Notes under the pieces: model-generated
Told to the model about the DNA's origin: nothing
The model's input: the letters and a program-made list of their open reading frames with translations, nothing else
The model's database searches: none
In this document: positions 58,024 through 64,000 of the stretch, one piece after another
Numbering within the stretch: the stretch's first letter is position 1
Layout: every line of letters starts with the position of its first letter
Position numbers and translations under genes: made by a program
Assembly (NCBI RefSeq): GCF_014699075.1
Contig: NZ_JACXAB010000001.1
Location: 248,001-312,000, forward strand
Length of the DNA stretch: 64,000 bases
Direction of reading: 5' to 3'
DNA from: Microvirga sp.
GTDB taxonomy: Bacteria; Pseudomonadota; Alphaproteobacteria; Rhizobiales; Beijerinckiaceae

Positions 58024-58719
58024 ATGCCGACAGATACCAAGAACCCGCTGACGATGCTGTTCACGGGTGACACCGGTGCGACCAGCACCAAGAAGACCGC
58101 GAAGAAGAGCAGCTCGCGCAGCGGCTCGTCCAGCACCAAGAAGTCGGGCTCGAAGAGCTCGGGCGCCAAGAAGGCGACGGCCAAGAAGACGGCTGCGAAG
58201 TCGACCTCGAAGTCGGCATCGAAGTCCTCGGCCAAGTCCGGCGCCAAGAAGTCCACGGCGAAGAAGACGGCTGCTAAGAAGACCACGGCCAAGAAGACCG
58301 CTGCCAAGAAAACCTCGGCAAAGTCTTCCCCCAAGTCGGCGGCCAAGAAGACCACCGCCAAGAAGACAGCTGCTAAGAAGACGACCGCTAGGAAGACCGC
58401 TGCCAAGAAGACGACCGCAAAGAAGGCTTCGGCCAAGTCGAGCTCGTCGGCTTCCCGCAAGTCCTCGTCGGCTCGCTCCGGCGCATCGCGCTCTTCGGCC
58501 AAGAAGACGGCCTCGCGCAGCTCCAGCCGCGGCGCGGTGAAGTCCTCGTCCCGCAGCTCGGCGTCCAAGTCGCGCAGCAGCTCCAAGTCGGCGCCCAAGC
58601 GCGCTGCCGCTGCTACGAGCCGGACCTCTTCCACGAAGAAGTCGGGCAAGGTCGCCAAGCGTTCGTCCAGCTCCCGTTCGTCGAGCTCCCGCAAGAGCCC
58701 GTCGAAGTCCAGGCGCTAA
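58024..58719 (+). CDS. Histone H1-like Lys/Ala/Ser-rich protein
   Basis: 231 residues, almost wholly Lys, Ala, Ser, Thr and Arg after a short acidic-neutral start (MPTDTKNPLTMLFTGDTGAT). About 58150-58440 encodes repeated AKKTTAKKTAA units; the last third changes to Ser/Arg-rich SRSSSK-like repeats. It resembles eukaryote-type H1 tails and bacterial Hc1/AlgP-like proteins that bind DNA through charge. AAGGAGG is six bases before ATG 58024. An EcfG-type promoter upstream suggests nucleoid compaction under stress (inference). Confidence 0.85.
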   Translation: MPTDTKNPLTMLFTGDTGATSTKKTAKKSSSRSGSSSTKKSGSKSSGAKKATAKKTAAKSTSKSASKSSAKSGAKKSTAKKTAAKKTTAKKTAAKKTSAKSSPKSAAKKTTAKKTAAKKTTARKTAAKKTTAKKASAKSSSSASRKSSSARSGASRSSAKKTASRSSSRGAVKSSSRSSASKSRSSSKSAPKRAAAATSRTSSTKKSGKVAKRSSSSRSSSSRKSPSKSRR

Positions 58720-58778
58720 GACCCCCATGCGGCACGCGCCGGGATAGGCTTCCCTGTCGTCAGGCGCGTGCGCATAAA

Positions 58779-58810
58779 AAATCGCCCGGTGAAAACCGGG
58801 CGATTTCTTT
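58779..58810. terminator. Bidirectional terminator between histone-like and PRC-barrel genes
   Basis: Twelve-base arms AAATCGCCCGGT / ACCGGGCGATTT with a GAAA loop, A run before and CTTTT after. Between convergent genes. Confidence 0.92.
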
Positions 58811-58828
58811 TGTCCGCGTTGAAGAGGC

Positions 58829-59242
58829 TTACCGGCCCGTGCTCATCGGGTCGCTGGCACCCCAGTAAGGGGTTGCATTGTAGTAGCGGTGGACGTGCTC
58901 CTCCCATTCCCGATCGTAAGAAGCATCGTGCCCTTCCGCACTGCGCCGGGGAGCGCCGCGCAGCTGATCTTCGTTGAGGTTCAGCTCGTAGGCATCGAGC
59001 TCCGTGTTGTACTTCAGGACGCCCCAGGGAAGCGTGTAGTATTCCTCGCCGAGACCCATGAAGCCGCCGAAGCTCATGACCGCATAGGCCACCTTGCCGG
59101 ACCGCTTCTCGATCATCACGCGCTCGATCGTCCCGATCTTCTCACCGTCCGAGCGGCGGACGGGCGTTCCCTCAACCTTGTCGCTGGCGATCAGGCTATG
59201 GGTTTCGCGAACGTCGCCACTCTGTGCCGTCGTCTCCATCAT
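58829..59242 (-). CDS. PRC-barrel domain protein
   Basis: 137 residues. The PRC-barrel core is ASDKVEGTPVRRSDGEKIGTIERVMIEKRSGKVAYAVMSFGGFMGLGEEYYTLPW, then LNLNEDQLRGAP. The C terminus is rich in His/Tyr/Asp (HDASYDREWEEHVHRYYNATPYW). ATG 59242 follows AAGGAG. A GGAAC-N17-CGTT promoter lies 31 bases upstream. PRC-barrel proteins of this type are common stress-induced proteins in alphaproteobacteria; the mechanism is unknown. Confidence 0.9.
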   Translation of the reverse strand: MMETTAQSGDVRETHSLIASDKVEGTPVRRSDGEKIGTIERVMIEKRSGKVAYAVMSFGGFMGLGEEYYTLPWGVLKYNTELDAYELNLNEDQLRGAPRRSAEGHDASYDREWEEHVHRYYNATPYWGASDPMSTGR

Positions 59243-59272
59243 CTCGCTCCTTCGTCTGTGAGATCCTAAGGC

Positions 59273-59298
59273 AACGCTCGGGTTGAAAACCCGGTTCC
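59273..59298 (-). promoter_or_regulatory. EcfG-type general-stress promoter for the PRC-barrel gene
   Basis: Minus strand GGAAC (59298-59294), 17 bases, CGTT (59276-59273); 31 bases to the ATG. The spacer includes CGGGTT-GAA-AACCCG. Confidence 0.7.
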
Positions 59299-59354
59299 GT
59301 GCCCCGCTTCTCCAAGCTTTCCAAGGCTTTGCTCCTGAGCGAAGCGCTGCCGTA

Positions 59355-59379
59355 GGAACCCCCTTACCGCCCTCACGTT
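59355..59379 (+). promoter_or_regulatory. EcfG-type general-stress promoter for the SDR gene
   Basis: GGAAC (59355-59359), 16 bases, CGTT (59376-59379). The -10 lies within ACGTTGATCAACGT (59375-59388), a perfect 14-bp palindrome. The site supports the later ATG (59420) as start. Confidence 0.7.
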
Positions 59380-59419
59380 GATCAACGTTTCCGCAATGAA
59401 CGATATGAGGGAGATTGCC

Positions 59420-60580
59420 ATGGCGGTTCGCCAGAAGCCGGTTGAGGAGCAGGTCATCGTCATCACCGGCGCATCCAGCGGCATCGGACTTGCAACAGCG
59501 CACCTGTTCGCCGAGCGCGGGGCCAGAGGTCTGGTCCTCGTCGCCCGCAACGAGGAGGCCCTGCGCAAGATCGCCGATGAGCTCAGCCATGGCCATACCC
59601 GCGCCATTGCGGTGGCGGCGGATGTGAGCAAGCGGGAGGATCTGGAGCGCGTGGCGCGCACGGCCATCGATACCTTTGGCGGCTTCGACACCTGGGTGAA
59701 CGATGCGGCGGTCGCCCTGTATGGCAACCTCAACGAGATCCCCATGGAGGATCAACGGCAGCTCTTCGACGTGAATTACTGGGGTGTGGTCAACGGTTCC
59801 ATGATCGCTGCCGACCACATGCGCCGCCGCGGCGGCACCATCATCAATGTGGGCAGCGTCCTGTCCGAGCGGGCCATGATCCTGCAGACCCAGTATTCCG
59901 CCTCCAAGCATGCCGTGAAGGCCTTCACCGATGGCCTGCGCATGGAGCTGGAGAACCAGGACGCTCCGATTGCGATCACGCTGATCAAGCCGTCGTCCAT
60001 CGACACGCCTTATGTGGAGCACGCCCGCAACTATCTCGATCGGAACAACGCCGTTCCTCCGCCGGCCTACGATCCGCACCTTGTGGGCAAGGCGATCATG
60101 TTCGCGGCCGAGCATCAGCGCCGTGAGATCACCGTCGGGTTCGGCGGCTGGGTCATCGGCGCCATGGGCAAGGTGGCTCCGCGCCTGATGGACAAAGCCA
60201 TGGAATGGACCGGCTACGGGTCACAGACGACGGATCAGCCGGAACGTCCCGGCATGCGCGACAACCTCTATCAGGCCCGTGAGGATGGCGACATGTACTC
60301 GTCCCTGCCCGGCGAGCCGCGCAAGACGAGCTTCCTGCTCGAGGCGCAGCTTCATCCTTTCGTGACGGCGGCCGTTCTGGCCGGCGTCGCTGCCGGCATC
60401 GCCGCGCTGTTCATCCCATCCTTGAGCGGCGGACAGCGCCGGCGCCAAGCCAAGCGCCCGACGCCGCGCTACCAGCCCACCATGCGGCGCACAGGCAACG
60501 GTCACGACAAGCGCACCCTCGGCCCTGGCCATGTGAGCCAGCGCGGGCCCTATGAGGGGCGCCCTCAACCCCGACACTGA
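59420..60580 (+). CDS. SDR-family oxidoreductase with C-terminal membrane helix
   Basis: 386 residues. SDR domain: VIVITGASSGIGLATAHLF, WVNDAAVALYG, INVGSVLSER with catalytic Ser, QYSASKHAVKAF with Tyr-x3-Lys, and IKPSSIDTPYVEH. After about residue 290 the protein leaves the SDR fold: a hydrophobic helix (HPFVTAAVLAGVAAGIAALF) and an Arg/Gln/Pro-rich tail. ATG 59420 has GGGAG six bases upstream and lies 40 bases after the EcfG-type -10. This long SDR form with a membrane tail is frequent in Rhizobiales. The substrate is unknown. Confidence 0.92.
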   Translation: MAVRQKPVEEQVIVITGASSGIGLATAHLFAERGARGLVLVARNEEALRKIADELSHGHTRAIAVAADVSKREDLERVARTAIDTFGGFDTWVNDAAVALYGNLNEIPMEDQRQLFDVNYWGVVNGSMIAADHMRRRGGTIINVGSVLSERAMILQTQYSASKHAVKAFTDGLRMELENQDAPIAITLIKPSSIDTPYVEHARNYLDRNNAVPPPAYDPHLVGKAIMFAAEHQRREITVGFGGWVIGAMGKVAPRLMDKAMEWTGYGSQTTDQPERPGMRDNLYQAREDGDMYSSLPGEPRKTSFLLEAQLHPFVTAAVLAGVAAGIAALFIPSLSGGQRRRQAKRPTPRYQPTMRRTGNGHDKRTLGPGHVSQRGPYEGRPQPRH

Positions 60581-60587
60581 CCATAAC

Positions 60588-60614
60588 AAGGGCCGGACCT
60601 CACATCCGGCCCTT
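60588..60614 (+). terminator. Terminator after the SDR gene
   Basis: Ten-base arms AAGGGCCGGA / TCCGGCCCTT, loop CCTCACA, followed by CTTCTTG. Confidence 0.85.
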
Positions 60615-60686
60615 CTTCTTGAAGAGCGACAAGATGGCCACCACCGGCACATTCCGAAGTCGCGGGATGCGGGTTAGCCTTCCTGC

Positions 60687-61607
60687 ATGAACCCGATTCG
60701 CTTCTCCGCCATCGCGCTCGCTCTCGTCATCGGCGGCTCTGCCGCCGCGCAGGACAAGGGCACCCTCAACCCGAAGCCCTTAGCCCCGCTCGCCAACCCG
60801 AGCGATCCGAACCTGGCCGCGAAGGAGCTCTTCGGCCGCCGCACCACGCCGGCGGACATGCAGTCACGCTCCATCGGCGGCTATGCCCGCGGCTGTGTTG
60901 CAGGCGCCGAGGCCATCCCGGTCGACGGGGAGAACTGGCAGGTCATGCGCCTGTCCCGCAACCGCAACTGGGGCCATCCTCAGCTGATCGACTTCCTGCA
61001 AAGGTTTGCCACACGGCTTCCATCCGTCAACGGATGGCCGGGGCTTCTTGTGGGCGATATCTCGCAGCCGCGCGGCGGACCCATGATCACGGGCCACGCC
61101 TCGCACCAGATCGGCCTCGATGCGGACATCTGGCTCACCCCCATGCCCAACCGCCGCCTGAGCCGGGCCGAGCGGGAGGAGATGTCGGCCACCAACATGG
61201 TGCGCGACGACTGGCTCGACGTGGATCCGAACCGTTGGACGCCCCAGCACACCGCCCTCATCCGTGCGGCAGCCCAGGAACGTGGCGTCGCCCGGATCTT
61301 CGTGAACCCCGCGATCAAGAAGGCGCTCTGCCGCGAGGCGGGCGCGGACCGTGGCTGGCTGGCCAAGGTGCGGCCGATGTGGGGCCACAACTATCACTTC
61401 CACATCCGCCTCGCCTGCCCGGCCGGCAATGCCGGGTGCTCGGACCAGGACCCGCCGCCTGGCGGCGATGGCTGCGGAGCGGAGCTCGCGGGCTGGTTCA
61501 CGCCCCAGATGCTGAACCCGAAGCCGGGCAAGCCCCGCCCGCCTCTGACCATGGCGCAGCTGCCCAACGAGTGCCGGAGCGTTCTCGCGGCGCCTGACGG
61601 GCCGTGA
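60687..61607 (+). CDS. mepA: Penicillin-insensitive murein endopeptidase MepA
   Basis: 306 residues with a signal peptide ([14 protein letters not shown]). M74 family: [13 protein letters not shown], the metal motif [21 protein letters not shown], and [20 protein letters not shown]. Cleaves D-Ala-meso-DAP cross-links; periplasmic zinc enzyme. Cys pairs in the C-terminal half fit disulfides of the family. Confidence 0.95.
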   Translation: MNPIRFSAIALALVIGGSAAAQDKGTLNPKPLAPLANPSDPNLAAKELFGRRTTPADMQSRSIGGYARGCVAGAEAIPVDGENWQVMRLSRNRNWGHPQLIDFLQRFATRLPSVNGWPGLLVGDISQPRGGPMITGHASHQIGLDADIWLTPMPNRRLSRAEREEMSATNMVRDDWLDVDPNRWTPQHTALIRAAAQERGVARIFVNPAIKKALCREAGADRGWLAKVRPMWGHNYHFHIRLACPAGNAGCSDQDPPPGGDGCGAELAGWFTPQMLNPKPGKPRPPLTMAQLPNECRSVLAAPDGP

Positions 61608-61610
61608 ATA

Positions 61611-61649
61611 AAAAGAAAGCGGATCGACCCGTGCCGGAGTCGATCCGCT
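61611..61649 (-). terminator. Terminator of msrA (between mepA and msrA)
   Basis: Arms AGCGGATCGAC (61618-61628) and GTCGATCCGCT (61639-61649). On the minus strand the stem is followed by TTTCTTTTTAT, so it ends msrA; the plus side lacks a T tract. Confidence 0.85.
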
Positions 61650-61679
61650 CTCCTGCGTCTTGAAAATGGAAGGGTCGGC

Positions 61680-62339
61680 CTATTCGGCCGCCACGCCCAC
61701 GCCGATGGGGCAGGACACGCCGGTGCCGCCCAGCCCGCAATACCCGTTCGGGTTCTTGGCCAGGTATTGCTGGTGGTAATCCTCAGCAAAGTAGAATGGA
61801 CCTGCATCCAGGATCTCGGTCGTGACCGGCCCGTAGCCCTTGGCGGCAAGCGCTTGGGCGTAAGCAGCCTTGGAGGCCTCGGCGGCCTTGCGCTGATCCT
61901 CGTTGTGCACGTAGATCCCGGAGCGGTACTGGGTGCCCACATCGTTGCCCTGGCGCATGCCCTGGGTTGGGTCGTGGTTCTCCCAGAAGGTCTTCAGCAG
62001 AGCGTCGTAGGAGATCACCTTCGGATCGAAGACCACCAGCACCACCTCGTTGTGCCCGGTGAGCCCTGAACAGACCTCCTCATAGGTCGGGTTCGGCGTG
62101 ATGCCGGCGGCATAGCCCGCGGCGGTGATCCAGATGCCGTCGCCCGTCTGCCAGAACTTGCGCTCCGCGCCCCAGAAGCAGCCCAGACCGAATACGGCCT
62201 TCTCCATACCGTCCGGATAGGGCGGCAGCAGCGGACGGCCGTTGATGAAATGCCGCTCCGCGGTCGGGATGGGACTCGACCGCCCCGGCAGGGCCTCGGC
62301 GGCTTGCGGCAGGTCGGTGCGTTTGCGGAAGCTGAACAT
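61680..62339 (-). CDS. msrA: Peptide-methionine (S)-S-oxide reductase
   Basis: 219 residues. Catalytic Cys54 in [56 protein letters not shown], and resolving Cys near the C terminus ([16 protein letters not shown]). A 45-residue N-terminal extension is common in this group. No signal peptide, so it acts in the cytosol. Confidence 0.96.
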   Translation of the reverse strand: MFSFRKRTDLPQAAEALPGRSSPIPTAERHFINGRPLLPPYPDGMEKAVFGLGCFWGAERKFWQTGDGIWITAAGYAAGITPNPTYEEVCSGLTGHNEVVLVVFDPKVISYDALLKTFWENHDPTQGMRQGNDVGTQYRSGIYVHNEDQRKAAEASKAAYAQALAAKGYGPVTTEILDAGPFYFAEDYHQQYLAKNPNGYCGLGGTGVSCPIGVGVAAE

Positions 62340-62426
62340 CGGGGATCCCTCGCGTGACCCCGCTTATATAATCATCGCGCTGTTCTGACGGGAGGGGCTG
62401 CTTGCCTCACCTTGCCGTGAAAGGCT

Positions 62427-62765
62427 TCAGCGCTCGGCCAGGTAGCCGATGGGCTCGAGGGGCTTCTGGCCGAGCCACAGCAGGAAGGCTCCGATGATGA
62501 ATCCGGTGACCGAGGCAGGCAGCTGGAGGCCATAAGTGGCGATCGGCTCCCACAGCCATGTGGAACTGCGCTGTGCCATTCCCCCCTCCAATCCGGCCAT
62601 GCTTCCCGGAAAGAGAATACCCGCCACTTTCCCGATAGGAGCGAACGATACAGCATTGTTGACGATGGAGCGTGTTCCATCGATCACCAACCCGACAAAT
62701 CCTGCAGCAATGAGCAGAAGGCCAAGGCTACGCGCTAAGAACTTCAAGGGAGGATACCTCTCCAA
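62427..62765 (-). CDS. Small two-helix membrane protein
   Basis: 112 residues with two helices: ARSLGLLLIAAGFVGLVIDGTRSI (about 11-34) and ASVTGFIIGAFLLWLG (about 85-100). The start is TTG 62765 with no good ribosome site, so the true N terminus is uncertain. I know no function. The only ORF in this gap with membrane character. Confidence 0.6.
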   Translation of the reverse strand: MERYPPLKFLARSLGLLLIAAGFVGLVIDGTRSIVNNAVSFAPIGKVAGILFPGSMAGLEGGMAQRSSTWLWEPIATYGLQLPASVTGFIIGAFLLWLGQKPLEPIGYLAER

Positions 62766-62952
62766 ACAGAGGGGAGATTATCTAGCCCTTTTTGTGGCAA
62801 TGGCAAAGGCGATTCCGGATGATTTGTCATAAGTTCGGTCTTGCCTTTTGCCCACATTTAGCGATACACGGGCGCTCCGCAGATGAAGCGGAGAACCTGA
62901 ACTGCCTGCCGGATGGTGGGCAAGGGTTCCTGAGCCGAGAAGGCTCACGCTG

Positions 62953-63042
62953 GAGGGGTGGCCGAGTGGTTGAAGGCGCACGCCTGGAAAGTGTGTATAC
63001 GGGAAACCGTATCGCGGGTTCGAATCCCGCTCCCTCCGCCAT
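62953..63042 (+). tRNA. tRNA-Ser (anticodon GGA), CCA encoded
   Basis: Acceptor GGAGGGG pairs with TCCCTCC (last pair G-U); D arm TGGCCGAGTGGTTGAAGG; anticodon loop in CTGGAAA with GGA; long class II variable arm TGTATACGGGAAACCGTATC; T loop GGTTCGAATCC; CCA at 63040-63042. Composition changes just after it. Confidence 0.97.
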
Positions 63043-63437
63043 ATCCTAAGACTAAAGGTTTGACATGACTGGCAGTTTGCCAATCGAGCCGGGCCCGCCC
63101 CACAATTTGCCCCACTTTTAGTTTGGCTTCAGGTGGCCGCTCTTAGACTACTTCGGACAACGGGTCACTCGCGGGTCGGCGTAGGCATTTGACGATGGCT
63201 AAGCGACAGCCAATTTTGATCCAAACTATAACCTGACCGTGGTGAAACGTTGGCGGTTAGTCCAATGAACAGTCTATCACCATTCTTGCTGGGCCTAAAG
63301 TTGCTGGGGAACCATGCGCCCACTGCCCGCGACATACAGATCCGGTCCGATACCGAGATCCGGAATATCATCGCGGCAGCCCTAAAGATTGACCCGAGCC
63401 GACCATTGCAGATCTTCATCCTTCCGCTGAATTGATC
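63043..63437. other. Low-GC stretch after tRNA-Ser, no supported gene
   Basis: About 395 bases, clearly lower in GC than the rest. It has two small ORFs on opposite strands (63250-63435 plus, 63165-63419 minus) but no family match or ribosome site. No integrase is visible in the window. It may be the left edge of an island inserted at the tRNA. Confidence 0.5.
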
Positions 63438-64000
63438 CTAACCGCCCTTAACTGCTCCTGCCGTGAGTCCGGCTACGATCTGTCTCTGTGCAACAATCGT
63501 CAGCACGAGGACCGGCAGGGTCACGATCAGTGCCGACGCCGCCAAGGGACCCCAGCTCAACTGCTCGAAGGACAGCATGTTATAGACCGCGACGGGCAAG
63601 GTTCGGGTTTCCCGACCCGCGAGCACGATACCGAAAACAAAGTTGTTCCAGGAAAAGATCACCGCAAGGATGAAGGCAACGGTAATGCCGGGCTTGGCAA
63701 TAGGCAGCGCGATGTAACGAAAAACATGCCACCGATTAGCACCATCGATGACGGCTGCCTCCTCCAACTCGAGCGGGGTTGTCTCGAAGTAGCCGATCAT
63801 AATCCAGATGACGATCGGAACCGTAATCACGAGGTGGGCGATGATCTGTGGCACCAGAGTGCCCATAAGCCCCAGCCATTGGAACAGCAGGAAGAGCGGG
63901 ATCAGGTACGACAGCCCCGGAGTCATGCGGGCAATGAGCACGACCACGGCAGCTTTGGTCGCCTTCATACGGGCGATACCATAACCCGCAGGCACGCCGA
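63438..64000 (-). CDS. Sugar-type ABC transporter permease (MalG family), partial
   Basis: At least 187 residues; the start is beyond the right edge. Several helices and the ATPase-contact EAA loop: EEAAVIDGANRWHVFRYIALPIAKPG, typical of MalG-type carbohydrate permeases. TRMTPGL-like ARMTPGLSYLIPLFLLF precedes it. Lower GC than its neighbours to the left, fitting the change after tRNA-Ser. Partner genes would be to the right. Confidence 0.9.
   Translation of the reverse strand, partial: GVPAGYGIARMKATKAAVVVLIARMTPGLSYLIPLFLLFQWLGLMGTLVPQIIAHLVITVPIVIWIMIGYFETTPLELEEAAVIDGANRWHVFRYIALPIAKPGITVAFILAVIFSWNNFVFGIVLAGRETRTLPVAVYNMLSFEQLSWGPLAASALIVTLPVLVLTIVAQRQIVAGLTAGAVKGG

Noticed and set aside
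58150-58440. Possible CRISPR or tandem non-coding repeat
   Set aside because: The periodic GCCAAGAAGAC units encode the Lys/Ala repeats of the histone-like protein; there are no unique spacers.
58829-60115. Upstream extension of the PRC-barrel frame to 428 residues
   Set aside because: The extension is antisense to the SDR; the PRC-barrel protein starts at 59242 with AAGGAG and its own promoter.
63250-63435. 61-residue ORF after tRNA-Ser
   Set aside because: No ribosome site, no family pattern, and an overlapping ORF exists on the other strand; kept as unannotated sequence.

Overview
The window is chromosomal DNA of a GC-rich alphaproteobacterium of the order Hyphomicrobiales (Rhizobiales). 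The family is inferred as Methylobacteriaceae/Microvirga-like. The inference rests on high GC, the housekeeping neighbourhoods (maeB | mutS, glnD-grpE, dnaK-dnaJ-pmtA-pyrF, dapB-gpmA, rsmI-yraN-gshB, hemW, rdgB-rph | hrcA), membrane-lipid enzymes typical of the order (OlsB, PmtA), and small families common there (DUF2852, DUF6894, DUF2244). I ran no database search; all names come from motifs and family memory.

Layout. 1-9.1 kb: malic enzyme (cut by the window edge), mutS, a single-domain response regulator, a comM/yifB gene broken by one in-frame UAG, ornithine-lipid acyltransferase, queG and a GST. 9.2-14.8 kb: uppP, endonuclease III, DUF2244, a lipoprotein, an AraC-Ogt fusion and a Crp/Fnr regulator. 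15-26 kb: dnaK, dnaJ, pmtA, pyrF, a class D beta-lactamase, tandem DUF1330 genes, dapB, gpmA, alkB, an exported protein and a TRIC-type channel. 26-36 kb: grpE, glnD, a sulfonate-type ABC transporter with an OsmC protein, an LpoA-like lipoprotein, rsmI and yraN. 36-47 kb: lipid kinase, gshB, hemW, TetR with DUF2852, a frameshifted small kinase, rdgB-rph, hrcA and a two-gene c-type cytochrome operon. 47-63 kb: SulP transporter, lepA, MFS, SDR, arsC, lytic transglycosylase, DUF1328, RecD-like helicase with EamA, a histone H1-like protein, PRC-barrel, SDR, mepA, msrA and tRNA-Ser(GGA). After the tRNA, base composition drops and a sugar-type ABC permease runs off the right edge.

The most interesting regulatory signals are these. 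(1) Three GGAAC-N16/17-CGTT promoters within 1.5 kb point to an EcfG general-stress cluster (histone-like protein, PRC-barrel, SDR). (2) A near-consensus sigma-70 promoter lies inside a perfectly symmetric four-arm dyad before the sulfonate ABC operon. (3) An AT-rich 9+9 palindrome lies between a TetR gene and DUF2852. (4) Heat-shock-type promoters precede dnaK and grpE.

Intergenic space is unusually rich in palindromic repeats. Family R1 has four copies of about 100 bp. Family R2 has four copies of about 90 bp, one carrying an R1 nested inside it. Family R3 has several copies of 100-190 bp, one of them inside the ABC operon. A REP-like hairpin occurs twice, each time between convergent genes. 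Two genes are visibly damaged (comM, small kinase), and queG has no normal start codon where its homology begins. I saw no CRISPR array, rRNA, intact prophage or transposase.
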